This document shows positions 50,305-59,621 of a stretch of DNA of 64,000 bases, piece after piece. Where the stretch lies: positions 97,137 through 161,136 of the forward strand of contig NZ_JAGETV010000005.1 in NCBI RefSeq assembly GCF_017571465.1, read 5' to 3'. Below the pieces are notes generated by a model that was not told the DNA's origin, did no database searches, and was given only the letters and a program-made list of their open reading frames with translations. Each line of letters begins with the position of its first letter. Within the stretch, counting starts at the first letter, position 1. Origin of the DNA: Thiomicrorhabdus marina (GTDB lineage Bacteria; Pseudomonadota; Gammaproteobacteria; Thiomicrospirales; Thiomicrospiraceae). The position numbers were made by a program, and so were the translations under genes.

Positions 50305-50523
50305 TTATTTGCCGCGATAAGTGATACGACCTTTAGTCAGGTCGTAAGGAGTCAGTTCAACTTTAACTGAATCACCAGCAAGGATGCGGATGTAGTTCTT
50401 ACGCATACGCCCAGAGATATGAGCCAGAACTTCATGCCCATTTTCTAGTTCTACACGGAACATGGTGTTAGGTAGTGTTTCAATTACCACACCGTCAAAT
50501 TCAATAACGTCTTGTTTTGCCAT
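50305..50523 (-). CDS. infA: Translation initiation factor IF-1
   Basis: Small OB-fold protein that occupies the ribosomal A site during initiation. The 72-residue protein is at the normal length and shows [64 protein letters not shown]. It lies next to clpA, with aat further along, as in enterics but with sdh genes in between. Confidence 0.97.
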   Translation of the reverse strand: MAKQDVIEFDGVVIETLPNTMFRVELENGHEVLAHISGRMRKNYIRILAGDSVKVELTPYDLTKGRITYRGK

Positions 50524-50576
50524 ATTAATTTAAATAACCCTTAGTTAAAATCGGCCGCGATTCTAACAAATCACCG

Positions 50577-50882
50577 CTATTTTTTCAAATAAACCTTTTG
50601 GATATCGGAAATTAGCGTTAAGTAATGAGTGGGTGTTGTCGAATGGTGCGCTTGATATGGGATTGAAGAAGGCTTGATTAGCCAGTGGAAGAGGTCTTGT
50701 TCGTTTTCACTTAAAAAAGTTTCAATGTGAATGCGTAATTTTGGCGAGGCTTTCTCAAGTTTGCTGATATATCGGTTCAATAGCAATTCGGTTTCGATAT
50801 TGCCACGCTTGCAAGCGAATAACATTCGTTTTTGCCAAATTTGAAAAGATTCAACGCTATTGCTCTCTAAATTCTTGGTCAT
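50577..50882 (-). CDS. sdhE: Succinate dehydrogenase flavinylation factor SdhE
   Basis: Helps attach FAD covalently to SdhA. The protein (101 residues from the ATG at 50882) has the SdhE signature RMLFACKRGNIETELLLNRYI with R-G-x-x-E, and DLFHWLI. The ATG at 50882 lies one base past the sdhB stop. An in-frame ATG at 50903 would overlap sdhB; neither has a ribosome site, so reinitiation after sdhB is likely. The last 30 residues are longer than in E. coli SdhE. Confidence 0.87.
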   Translation of the reverse strand: MTKNLESNSVESFQIWQKRMLFACKRGNIETELLLNRYISKLEKASPKLRIHIETFLSENEQDLFHWLIKPSSIPYQAHHSTTPTHYLTLISDIQKVYLKK

Positions 50883-50883
50883 G

Positions 50884-51588
50884 CTATTTATTTGCAATCG
50901 CATGTTTTAAAGATTGAATTGCTTGGCTTGGATTTAGCCCCTTTGGGCAAGCTGCGGTACAGTTCTGGATATGCCGACAACGGAAAATATTATCGGCGCG
51001 GTCATGACTTTCAAGCCGATCTATTGTAGTGATATCGCGTGAGTCAATCACAAAACGGTTACTGGCCAATAATGCCGCCGGTCCGGGAAATAAATCCGGA
51101 TTCCACCAGAATGACGGGCAGCTACTCGAACAGCAGGCGCACATTATGCACTCATAACTGCCATCTAGTTTGGCTCGTTCTTCCGGGCTCTGCAGAAATT
51201 CTTGGCTTAAGTCATGGCTGTTCTCGGTGCTAGCCTGAAGATATGGCTTAACGTCGCGGTAGTGTTGGTAGAAGATTTCCATATCAACAATTAAATCTTT
51301 AATAATCGGAAAACCCGGTAGGGGGCGAATATGTATTTTTTCGCCAAGGGGTTTAGCTAAGGTGATACAGCTCAAGCAGTTTTGGCCGTTAACGTTCATG
51401 CCATCAGAGCCGCAAACGCCTTCTTGACAACTGGATCGAAACGCTAAGCTTGGATCTTGTTCGCGAAGCTGTTGCAATACTTCCAATAGCATACTGCCAT
51501 CGGCGATCTTGCTATCATCCAGATAATAAGTTTGCGAATGCGGTTTAGTATCGGATTCCGGATTAAAACGATCGATGGTAATCTGCAT
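50884..51588 (-). CDS. sdhB: Succinate dehydrogenase iron-sulfur subunit
   Basis: Carries electrons from SdhA to quinone through three clusters. The 234-residue protein has the [2Fe-2S] Cys set SSCQEGVCGSDGMNVNG plus CLSC near residues 53-76, and CIMCACCSSSCP (near 147) and CRHIQNCTAACPKG (near 205) for [4Fe-4S] and [3Fe-4S]. It follows sdhA by 14 bases. Confidence 0.97.
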   Translation of the reverse strand: MQITIDRFNPESDTKPHSQTYYLDDSKIADGSMLLEVLQQLREQDPSLAFRSSCQEGVCGSDGMNVNGQNCLSCITLAKPLGEKIHIRPLPGFPIIKDLIVDMEIFYQHYRDVKPYLQASTENSHDLSQEFLQSPEERAKLDGSYECIMCACCSSSCPSFWWNPDLFPGPAALLASNRFVIDSRDITTIDRLESHDRADNIFRCRHIQNCTAACPKGLNPSQAIQSLKHAIANK

Positions 51589-51602
51589 TGATTCGATCTC
51601 CT

Positions 51603-53438
51603 TTAATAAACTCGTTTTTGCGGTGCAAAAGGTTCATGTTGCTTCGGCTGCATATTGACCGGCTTATAGACAATTTTTTCTTGGTGTGGGTAAAACAACG
51701 TGTGCTTTAGCCAGACGTCATCATTGCGCTCAGTGAAATCAACTCGGGTGTGTGCGCCTCGACTTTCGGTGCGGGCAACGGCACTGCAAGCCGTTGCCTT
51801 GGCTACCGCTAATAGATTTTCTAACTCCAGAGCACTGGTACGTTCAAAATTAAAGACATTACTTGTGTCTTGAATCGTAACCTTGGCGAAACGTTTCTCT
51901 AACTCGCGAAGGCTTTCAACCGCTTGTTGCATGTGCACTTGGTCGCGGAATACGCCACAACCGCGTTCCATAATTTTTTGCATGTCCTGTTTAATTGCAA
52001 AAATGGAGTCTTGGTTCTCTGCTTCGTTAGAGGTTTCACTATGCCAGCGCTGATAACGATTAAGTAGTGTATTTAGATTGTGTCCAGCTGTAGGGCGTTC
52101 ACTATTCTGTTTCCCGTTCTGTAACTGATGGCTAATGAATTGCGCAGCTTTACGCCCAAAGACCACAATATCAAGAAGCGAATTACCGCCTAGACGGTTG
52201 GCACCATGTACTGAAACGCATGCGCATTCACCAATTGCGTACAATCCTTGTACGGTGATTTGATTTTCCGTAATGGGGCTTTGTGGTGAGGCGTAAACCG
52301 GCTGAATAACTTGACCATTCAGGTTGGTCGGAATACCGCCCATCATATAGTGGCAGGTCGGAAAGATCGGAATTGGTTTTTCAATTGGGTCGATGCCTAA
52401 AAAGGTCAGGCAAATATCACGGATACCAGGTAAACGATTTTCAATCACGTCAGTTGCTAGATGGGTAAGGTCGAGCAGCACATAATCTTTGTTTTCACCA
52501 CAGCCTCGACCTTCTTCGACTTCAATGGCAATTGCTCTTGCGACTACGTCACGAGAGGCGAGTTCTTTTACTTTGGGGGCATACTTGACCATAAAGGCTT
52601 CGCCATCGGCATTTTTAAGAATACCGCCTTCGCCTCGGGTGGCTTCGGAAATCAGCATGCCTTTGCCGGCAACGCCAGTCGGGTGGAATTGCCAAAATTC
52701 CATGTCTTGTAGCGGTACGCCAATCCGTTGCGCCATGCCCAGTCCGTCACCGGTATTAATAGTCGCATTGGAATTCGTTCGAAATATTTGACCGGCACCG
52801 CCTGTAGCCAAAAGGGTATGTTGAGCCCAAATTACTTTTAATTCTGAGTTATGCAAATTTTGGATTAAAACCCCGCAGACATGATCATTTTGATCTTGAA
52901 TTAAGTCCAAAGCAAAATGTTCGTCGAACATTTCAGTCCCGGCGGCAATGTTCTGTTGATAGAGCGCATGCAAGATAGCGTGGCCAGTACGGTCGGCCGC
53001 AGCACAAGTGCGTTTTGCTTGGCTTTCACCGTAGTTTTGCGACTGCCCGCCAAAAGCACGTTGGTAGATTTTACCGTTGTCTAAACGCGAGAAAGGTACG
53101 CCGAAATGTTCCAGTTCACGGACGATTTGACTGGCTTCTTGGCACATAAATTCAATGGCGTCTTGATCGCCGAGATAGTCGCTCCCTTTAATGGTGTCGT
53201 ACATGTGCCACTGCCATTTATCTTCGGTGACATTGCTTAAGGCGGCGTTGATTCCACCTTGTGCAGCAACCGTGTGCGAGCGAGTCGGGAAGACTTTTGA
53301 AATCATGGCAACTTGATGTCCGGCTTGTTGCAGAGCCAGGGCCGCGCGCATGCCTGCTCCACCGGCTCCGATTACAATGGCGTCAAAAAAGAATTCTTGG
53401 TAGTCGAGCTTCAAATCACCGTGTGCAGCTGCATTCAT
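51603..53438 (-). CDS. sdhA: Succinate dehydrogenase flavoprotein subunit
   Basis: Oxidises succinate to fumarate. The 611-residue protein has the FAD-binding GAGGAGMRAALALQQAG near residue 22, the His that takes covalent FAD in RSHTVAAQGGINAAL near 54, the substrate loop HPTGVAGKGMLISEATRGEGG near 256, and GANRLGGNSLLDIVVFGR near 416. At 611 residues it is slightly longer than E. coli SdhA (588). Confidence 0.97.
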   Translation of the reverse strand: MNAAAHGDLKLDYQEFFFDAIVIGAGGAGMRAALALQQAGHQVAMISKVFPTRSHTVAAQGGINAALSNVTEDKWQWHMYDTIKGSDYLGDQDAIEFMCQEASQIVRELEHFGVPFSRLDNGKIYQRAFGGQSQNYGESQAKRTCAAADRTGHAILHALYQQNIAAGTEMFDEHFALDLIQDQNDHVCGVLIQNLHNSELKVIWAQHTLLATGGAGQIFRTNSNATINTGDGLGMAQRIGVPLQDMEFWQFHPTGVAGKGMLISEATRGEGGILKNADGEAFMVKYAPKVKELASRDVVARAIAIEVEEGRGCGENKDYVLLDLTHLATDVIENRLPGIRDICLTFLGIDPIEKPIPIFPTCHYMMGGIPTNLNGQVIQPVYASPQSPITENQITVQGLYAIGECACVSVHGANRLGGNSLLDIVVFGRKAAQFISHQLQNGKQNSERPTAGHNLNTLLNRYQRWHSETSNEAENQDSIFAIKQDMQKIMERGCGVFRDQVHMQQAVESLRELEKRFAKVTIQDTSNVFNFERTSALELENLLAVAKATACSAVARTESRGAHTRVDFTERNDDVWLKHTLFYPHQEKIVYKPVNMQPKQHEPFAPQKRVY

Positions 53439-53474
53439 AGGTTGTCCGTTTGTTGTTCTTATTGAGCAATATCT

Positions 53475-53825
53475 TTAGATGTAAGGGTTTAGCGAGACTA
53501 CCATAAAGGCAAACTCCAGTGCTATGAGAATCAGAAAAAAGAAATATGAGTTTAGCCAAAAATTGGTGCGTGCGCGTGGCATATAATCAATTAATATGTC
53601 GCGTCCGCCAATCCAAGCATGCACAAAGACAAATAAAATTGCGATTACTGTGGCAATCCCAAAGATGCTGTTATAGAGGTTACTGACAATATCGGCGAGA
53701 GAGTTATATTCAGAAAGTGAAGCAAGATAAATCGCTAAAGCAGGAAGGTATAACAGCAGGTAGTATGCACTGATTCTTTGCCATTTATGAGCTTGTGCGC
53801 CCTTTAAGTTTCGAAGAGTTATCAT
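53475..53825 (-). CDS. sdhD: Succinate dehydrogenase membrane anchor subunit D
   Basis: A 116-residue protein with three membrane helices (about residues 20-38, 54-76 and 92-113). HAWIGGRDILIDYMP near residue 70 corresponds to the heme/quinone region of SdhD. I start it at the ATG at 53825, two bases past the sdhC stop; a longer frame from 53873 would overlap sdhC and adds a non-hydrophobic start unlike the family. Confidence 0.92.
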   Translation of the reverse strand: MITLRNLKGAQAHKWQRISAYYLLLYLPALAIYLASLSEYNSLADIVSNLYNSIFGIATVIAILFVFVHAWIGGRDILIDYMPRARTNFWLNSYFFFLILIALEFAFMVVSLNPYI

Positions 53826-53827
53826 AA

Positions 53828-54217
53828 TTATTTCCAAATCAAACTTAATGAGTATAGGCTCGCTGCAAGCCAAAGAATTAGAATTAGGTAACTACTCCAC
53901 TTACCGGCCAGTTTTTCGTACCAAGCGGTTTGAAATAGCGTTTCAGCGAGTAAGTGGCGAACGCCGGTCAACCAATGGAAAATGGCGGTTAACCAGAAGG
54001 TGCTATGCAAGCACAAGATGATCCAGTGGTCGTGAATATCAGCTAGGTGGATTTCTGAGTGTAGCCAAATTAGATTCGCAAGGAAGAAATAGCCAGTTAA
54101 GGCAAGAACCAAAGCGACACCTGTAATGCGGTGCAGAATCGAGAAAATGGCATTCAATGGAAATTTGAATACAAATAGATTGAGATTCTTGGGGCGTATA
54201 TCAGAGCTTTGATACAT
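53828..54217 (-). CDS. sdhC: Succinate dehydrogenase cytochrome b556 subunit C
   Basis: A 129-residue protein with three membrane helices. IRPKNLNLFVFKFPLNAIFSILHRITG at the start and HWLTGVRHLLAET near residue 80, with the heme His in H-x-x-x-G-x-R-H-L, identify SdhC. First gene of sdhCDAB-sdhE. Confidence 0.94.
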   Translation of the reverse strand: MYQSSDIRPKNLNLFVFKFPLNAIFSILHRITGVALVLALTGYFFLANLIWLHSEIHLADIHDHWIILCLHSTFWLTAIFHWLTGVRHLLAETLFQTAWYEKLAGKWSSYLILILWLAASLYSLSLIWK

Positions 54218-54763
54218 AGGATTCTCCTAACGAGAACGAAATAGTTTTTTGTTTTTATGGCGTTGGGAGGTTTCCAAGGCCAGAAAGTGTAAGTTTTTAT
54301 GGAAACGCAGAACAAGTCCAAATGACTTCAGGCAAAGCAAGGCGTCTGTTTGCCGTCATGTCTAGACCTGGCAAAAACAGACAACACCGCTTAGACAAAT
54401 TTTACGAAGCCTCTGTCTCGACTTACCCTTAGGGCGTCGAGTTCTTCGTTTGAAGAGTCACTTCGTTGTTAGCGTTCTCAACCCTAGCGAAGGCTATGCT
54501 TCTCAAAAGCTGCCTAGAATTTATCTCTTCAAACTCCTCACCGAAGTCAATGGGGACTTATTCTGTGTTTCCTTAGCGACAAAATCTATTCTACTGAATT
54601 GGGATGGACGGTAAACATTGAAAAACCAAAAACCATAATGACCGATAGTGAAAATTATTCTGATTGATTAGATAAACGCTTTTAAATCAAAGAAGTAGTA
54701 CAGAAATGTTTGGGTTTGGCTTCGGGATAATGATTTTTAATGGTTCTGGTTGAATGACTTATA
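54218..54763. other. aat-sdhC intergenic region
   Basis: Holds repeat copy F (54299-54575). The part from 54576 to 54763 shows no gene and no clear terminator for aat. The sdh promoter, reading leftward, must lie in or near the repeat. Confidence 0.45.
54299..54575 (+). mobile_element. GGAAAC repeat, copy F (full length)
   Basis: TA-TGGAAACGCAGAACAAGTCC at the left, GGACTTATTCTGTGTTTCCT-TA at the right; the terminal inverted repeats extend about 33 bases with mismatches. Inner hairpins: GTCTGTTTGCC (54344-54354) with GGCAAAAACAGAC (54370-54382), and CTCGAC (54417-54422) with GTCGAG (54436-54441) enclosing CCCTTAGGG. It lies in the upstream region of sdhC. Confidence 0.88.
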
Positions 54764-55555
54764 TTAGTGGGGTTGGTTATTGTTCAATTTTTGTCGCTTT
54801 AAGAAGTCATTCAGCGCGTCTTGCCAATCGATATCAAATTGCCACTTTTTTACCGGGAAAGATGTTTGTATTAATTTTTTTAGGTTGGTTTCAAACTCTT
54901 CTCTATCGATTAAAGTTGCTCCTAAGCTGTTGAGGTGTTCAGTTTCTACTTGTGTATCAACCATCTCAAAGCCCCATATATCAAGTTGTAGGCAGAGTGC
55001 AGTTAAGGCGACTTTCGATGCGTCCGGTTGCTTGGCGAACATGGATTCGCCATAGAACATTTTGCCGATGCCAATTCCATATAAACCGCCAATAAGTTGT
55101 TCGTCTTCCCACACTTCGACCGAGTGTGCATGGCCTTTAGCGTGCAATTCGGAATAGCTGTGCAACATCTGTGTGCAAATCCAAGTTCCGTCTTGTCCTT
55201 TGCGTTCTATGTTTGCACAGTGCGCCATGGTTTTGCTGAAGGCGGTATCGAGCTTAATTTGCCATGCACCGGTGAGAACCTTATCTTTCCAGCGTTTACG
55301 CAGGCTACGGCTGACTTTTAATTGTTTAATAGGTAGCACGCTTCGCGGGTTAGGTGTCCACCATAGAATTGGGTCATCTGGATTAAACCAAGGGAATATC
55401 CCATTGCGATATGCGGTCAGTAGCCACTCCGCAGTTAAAGAGCCGCCAATCGCCAGTAAGCCGTCAGGTTCAACTAAGGCAAACTCAGTCGGAGGAAATT
55501 CTACGGGTGAGGGAGCTAACCAGAATGGCGAGTGTTCAGCGGTAAACTGAGTCAT
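54764..55555 (-). CDS. aat: Leucyl/phenylalanyl-tRNA-protein transferase
   Basis: Adds Leu or Phe to proteins starting with Lys or Arg, creating ClpS substrates. The 263-residue protein has FPPTEFALVEPDGLLAIGGSLTAEWLLTAYRNGIFPWF near residue 20, WWTPNPRSVLP, and GGLYGIGIGKMFYGESMFA near 155, all standard for Aat. Upstream it faces dnaE. Confidence 0.95.
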   Translation of the reverse strand: MTQFTAEHSPFWLAPSPVEFPPTEFALVEPDGLLAIGGSLTAEWLLTAYRNGIFPWFNPDDPILWWTPNPRSVLPIKQLKVSRSLRKRWKDKVLTGAWQIKLDTAFSKTMAHCANIERKGQDGTWICTQMLHSYSELHAKGHAHSVEVWEDEQLIGGLYGIGIGKMFYGESMFAKQPDASKVALTALCLQLDIWGFEMVDTQVETEHLNSLGATLIDREEFETNLKKLIQTSFPVKKWQFDIDWQDALNDFLKRQKLNNNQPH

Positions 55556-55605
55556 TGCTTTATTACTTTTTGATATCAGTTGAGTTTTTAGGCATGGGCT
55601 TGGCG

Positions 55606-55646
55606 TATAATGCGCTCAAGTTGATTGTACAAGAAATCAACTTGAG
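55606..55646 (+). promoter_or_regulatory. dnaE promoter -10 and 12-bp inverted repeat
   Basis: TATAAT (55606-55611) is followed at once by CTCAAGTTGATT (55615-55626) and its perfect inverse AATCAACTTGAG (55635-55646) around an 8-base loop. Transcription from this box would begin inside the left arm. It could be an operator or a stem at the 5' end of the mRNA. Confidence 0.55.
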
Positions 55647-55724
55647 CCACTTTTATAAATATTGCATTTATGCTGCACTTGCTAAAGTTATTCCCCGCTG
55701 AAACGAAAAGTACAAAGTTAAAAT

Positions 55725-58700
55725 ATGACCTCTTTTGTCCACCTGCACCTTCATTCAGAATACTCGGTAATTGATAGTACCTTGGGCATTAAGCCGATGG
55801 TTTCCATGGTTAATGATTTTAATCAGCCGGCAGTTGCGTTGACTGACATTAATAATATGTACGCGCTGGTGAAGTTTTATGGTGCGGCAATAGGGGCTGG
55901 AGTGAAGCCGGTTCTCGGTTCGGAAGTATTGGTTGAACATGAAAATGGCGAAGTCTTCCCGCTAGTCCTGTTGGTGCAGAGTGAACAGGGCTATTTAAAT
56001 CTTTCTTATTTGATTTCGCAGGCCAATCTTAAAAATCAGAAAATTTACGAATATGCCGAGCTAGGGATTATTCCGCGTGCAATGTTAGCGCAACATAGCC
56101 AAGGTTTAATTGCCTTGTCAGCGGGGCGTTTAGGTGATGTCGGAAGTGCTCTGTTGGCGCAAAATCAGGAGCTGATTGCCGAGCGTTTAAGCTGGTACCA
56201 GAACCATTTCCCGAATCGTTACTATCTAGAACTGATTCGTACCGGTCGTGATAATGAAGAGTCTTATATTCAATTAGCGTTACAGGTTGCCGAACAGTGG
56301 CAGTTACCGGTGGTAGCGACCAATGACGTACGCTTCGCGAAGACTGAAGATTTTGAGGCGCATGAAGTACGAACCTGTATTCATGACGGGTTTATTTTGG
56401 TTGATCCGAAGCGTCCTAAACGCTATTCGGAACAGCAATACTTACGTTCTTCAGAAGAGATGATTGAGCTCTTTGCAGACATTCCTGAAAGTATTACCAA
56501 TACGGTTGAAATCGCCAAACGTTGTAGCGTCGATTTAACGCTTGGTACTTATTTCCTACCGGATTTCCCGATTCCGGAAGGCATGACTATGGATCAATAC
56601 TTTATTGCCGAAAGTCATAAAGGTTTGGATGAGCGTCTAGAATTTCTCTTCGGTAAAGAGCCGCAGGAGATTCAGCAGCAAAAGCGCGAAGAGTATTACG
56701 ACCGTATTAAATTTGAGCTTGATATTATTCTGCAGATGGGATTCCCGGGGTACTTCTTAATCGTTGCCGACTTTATCCAGTGGGCTAAAAATCATCAAAT
56801 CCCGGTTGGGCCGGGGCGTGGTTCCGGTGCCGGTTCCTTGGTGGCTTATGCATTGAAAATTACCGATCTTGACCCGATTGAATACGACTTGCTTTTCGAA
56901 CGTTTCCTTAACCCGGAACGTGTTTCCATGCCCGATTTCGACGTCGACTTTTGTATGGATCGTCGTGATGAAGTCATTGATTATGTGTCGCGTCATTACG
57001 GCTCGGATAAGGTATCGCAGATTGTTACTTTCGGTACCATGGCGGCGAAAGCGGTGGTGCGTGACGTAGGTCGTGTACTTGGTCTAGGTTATGGGGTCGT
57101 TGACGGCATTGCCAAACTAATTCCGAATGAGTTAGGTATCAAGCTAAAAGACGCGATTGAACAAGAGCCGGATATGCAAGCCAAACGCGATTCCGACGAA
57201 GACGCAGCGCAATTGCTGGAATTGGCATTAAAGCTTGAAGGGACGGTGCGTAACACCGGTAAGCACGCCGGTGGGGTAGTTATCGGACCGAAACCGCTCG
57301 ACCATTTTTGTCCGCTTTCCTGTGAAGCGGATGGTTCCAGTGTGGTTACCCAGTTGGACAAAAATGACGTTGAATATGCCGGTCTGGTTAAGTTCGACTT
57401 CTTGGGGCTGCGTACCTTGACTATTATCGATTGGGCATTGCAATCGATTAATGGCAGTAAGCAACTGGGCGATGAAGGGCATCTAGATATTGCTCGTATT
57501 CCGATAGATGACGAACCGACCTTCGAGTTAATTAAAACCGGTAAAACCACTGGTATCTTCCAGCTGGAATCTTCCGGGATGCAGAATCTTATCGTCAAAT
57601 TGCGTCCTGACTGTTTTGAAGATATTGTCGCTTTGGTAGCACTGTTCCGTCCCGGCCCGTTGGATTCCGGGATGGTGGATAACTTTATCAACCGTAAGCA
57701 TGGTAAAGAGGCGGTCGCCTATCCGGATGCTCAGTATCAACATGAATCCTTGAAGCCGATTTTGGAACCGACCTATGGCGTCATTCTGTATCAGGAACAG
57801 GTAATGCAGATTGCACAGGTTCTGGCCGGTTACTCACTTGGTGGAGCCGATTTGCTACGTCGTGCAATGGGTAAAAAGAAACCGGAAGAGATGGCCAAAC
57901 AGCGTTCGGTATTCGAGGAGGGCTCGATTAATAACGGTGTTGATGGCGAACTGGCAATGAAAATCTTCGACTTGGTAGAAAAGTTCGCCGGTTATGGTTT
58001 CAACAAATCCCACTCCGCTGCCTATGCGTTAGTTTCTTATCAGTCAGCATGGCTGAAAACCCATTATCCGGCCGAATTTATGGCTGCACAGATTTCATCC
58101 GATATGGATAACACCGAGAAGGTGGTGCATATGGTGAACGAGTGTCATTCAATGGGCTTGACGGTATTGCCACCGAATATCAATACCGGAGAAGTGCATT
58201 TCAAACCTTACGGTGAGCGTACGGTAAATTATGGCCTTGGCGGGATTAAAGGGGTCGGTGGCGCGGCTTTAGAAGGCTTGTTAATTGAACGTAAAGAGAA
58301 TGGGCCTTTTAAAGACCTGTTCGACTTCTGTCTGCGTGCCGGTAAGAAAGTCAATAAGCGTGTTATGGAAGCCTTGGTGCGTTCCGGTGCTTTGGATGTG
58401 TTGCACGAAAACCGCCAAGCAATGCTAGAAACCATCCCGACCGCTATGAAACAAGCCGAACAACAACTTAAGAATGCTGCGGTTGGTATGCGTGATTTGT
58501 TTGGTGATATGTTCGCGCAGGAGCAAGAGCCGGGACAAGGCACAGATTTGTTGCCGGTTGCAGAAATGTCACAGAAGCTTCGTTTGAAGGGGGAAAAAGA
58601 TACCCTTGGGCTTTATATTACCGGTCACCCGATTGATATTTACGAAGATGAATTAAAAAAACTGGTCGAATCGCCACTGCATAAATTACGCCCGGAGCGC

Positions 58701-59201
58701 TGGAAGAAAATCTGGGGGGCGGGTCTGGTTGTGGATTTACGTGTAAAAGTGACCAAATCAGGCGCCAAGATGGCGATTGCCACTATTGATGATAAAACCG
58801 CGCGTTTGGATGTCACTATGCGACCGAATATCTATGAAGCTGTACAAGAAGAGTTAGCGATCGATAAGGTGATTATGGTTCATGGCGAAGTTCGCGAAGA
58901 TACTTTTAACGGTGGGATTAAATTCGAAGCCGAGCAGATTGTCAGCTTAGCAGAGGCGCGTATTGAAAAAGGTCAGGCATTAGAATTATCGGTCAATGCC
59001 GAAGTGATGAATGACAAGCGAATGCAGGAACTACAGTGCCTTGTTGCAGAGTATCAAAATGAAGTTGGTCTGCCATTGCAGGTTAAATATCAAAATGACA
59101 CGGCACAAACCGTTTTACGCTCGCAACTCAGTTTTTATCCAGATGATGATTTGATTGAAGCATTGAATGCGCAAGGCTGGCAGCCAAGAGTGGTTTCTTG
59201 A
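55725..59201 (+). CDS. dnaE: DNA polymerase III alpha subunit
   Basis: Replicative polymerase. The 1158-residue protein matches E. coli DnaE (1160). It has the PHP domain (FVHLHLHSEYSVIDSTLGI), the palm with catalytic PDFDVDFCMDRRDEV near residue 400, VGPGRGSGAGSLVAYAL near 363, the fingers region, a helix-hairpin-helix and an OB domain (LVVDLRVKVTKSGAKMAIATIDD) near 1010. It is divergent from aat. Confidence 0.97.
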   Translation: MTSFVHLHLHSEYSVIDSTLGIKPMVSMVNDFNQPAVALTDINNMYALVKFYGAAIGAGVKPVLGSEVLVEHENGEVFPLVLLVQSEQGYLNLSYLISQANLKNQKIYEYAELGIIPRAMLAQHSQGLIALSAGRLGDVGSALLAQNQELIAERLSWYQNHFPNRYYLELIRTGRDNEESYIQLALQVAEQWQLPVVATNDVRFAKTEDFEAHEVRTCIHDGFILVDPKRPKRYSEQQYLRSSEEMIELFADIPESITNTVEIAKRCSVDLTLGTYFLPDFPIPEGMTMDQYFIAESHKGLDERLEFLFGKEPQEIQQQKREEYYDRIKFELDIILQMGFPGYFLIVADFIQWAKNHQIPVGPGRGSGAGSLVAYALKITDLDPIEYDLLFERFLNPERVSMPDFDVDFCMDRRDEVIDYVSRHYGSDKVSQIVTFGTMAAKAVVRDVGRVLGLGYGVVDGIAKLIPNELGIKLKDAIEQEPDMQAKRDSDEDAAQLLELALKLEGTVRNTGKHAGGVVIGPKPLDHFCPLSCEADGSSVVTQLDKNDVEYAGLVKFDFLGLRTLTIIDWALQSINGSKQLGDEGHLDIARIPIDDEPTFELIKTGKTTGIFQLESSGMQNLIVKLRPDCFEDIVALVALFRPGPLDSGMVDNFINRKHGKEAVAYPDAQYQHESLKPILEPTYGVILYQEQVMQIAQVLAGYSLGGADLLRRAMGKKKPEEMAKQRSVFEEGSINNGVDGELAMKIFDLVEKFAGYGFNKSHSAAYALVSYQSAWLKTHYPAEFMAAQISSDMDNTEKVVHMVNECHSMGLTVLPPNINTGEVHFKPYGERTVNYGLGGIKGVGGAALEGLLIERKENGPFKDLFDFCLRAGKKVNKRVMEALVRSGALDVLHENRQAMLETIPTAMKQAEQQLKNAAVGMRDLFGDMFAQEQEPGQGTDLLPVAEMSQKLRLKGEKDTLGLYITGHPIDIYEDELKKLVESPLHKLRPERWKKIWGAGLVVDLRVKVTKSGAKMAIATIDDKTARLDVTMRPNIYEAVQEELAIDKVIMVHGEVREDTFNGGIKFEAEQIVSLAEARIEKGQALELSVNAEVMNDKRMQELQCLVAEYQNEVGLPLQVKYQNDTAQTVLRSQLSFYPDDDLIEALNAQGWQPRVVS

Positions 59202-59621
59202 GACCTCAATACATTAAAGGTTATTGGTGAATTGCGTTCGAGAAATATTGCAGTTAAGCCGTTTTTTCGAGAAAAAGGTATATGTGTAGATATTTTTAGT
59301 AATGCCGGAGTTTATGACCGGATTAGTGAATTTGAATTTACTTTTTTATCGGGTAAAGCCCTTTAAATTTAGATTTTCGATGGTAAACTCTGCACATTGT
59401 TTAATTGTGTCAAATTTGAACTTAAGGTTCATCAATTAAACTCAAAAATTTTGAAGTGATTCTCCAAGTCCTAAGTAGCTGGTCCGAGTATCCTAATATA
59501 ATTAGGGGACATTAGCACGATGACGTGAGAGCCATTCGCTGAGTTCCCTAAGAAAGCTTATCGATGTCGCTCCCGTTTTCTGCTAAGTCTCAAAGTAGAA
59601 TAATTATTAATAGGAGGCGCC
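59202..59621. other. dnaE-acs intergenic region with a possible structured acs leader
   Basis: No gene is seen. From about 59465 to 59600 the sequence is less AT-rich and has pairing potential: CCTAAT-ATA-ATTAGG near 59490-59505 and GGGGACAT near 59503 with ATGTCGCTCCC further on. AGGAGG lies seven bases before the acs ATG. Confidence 0.35.
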
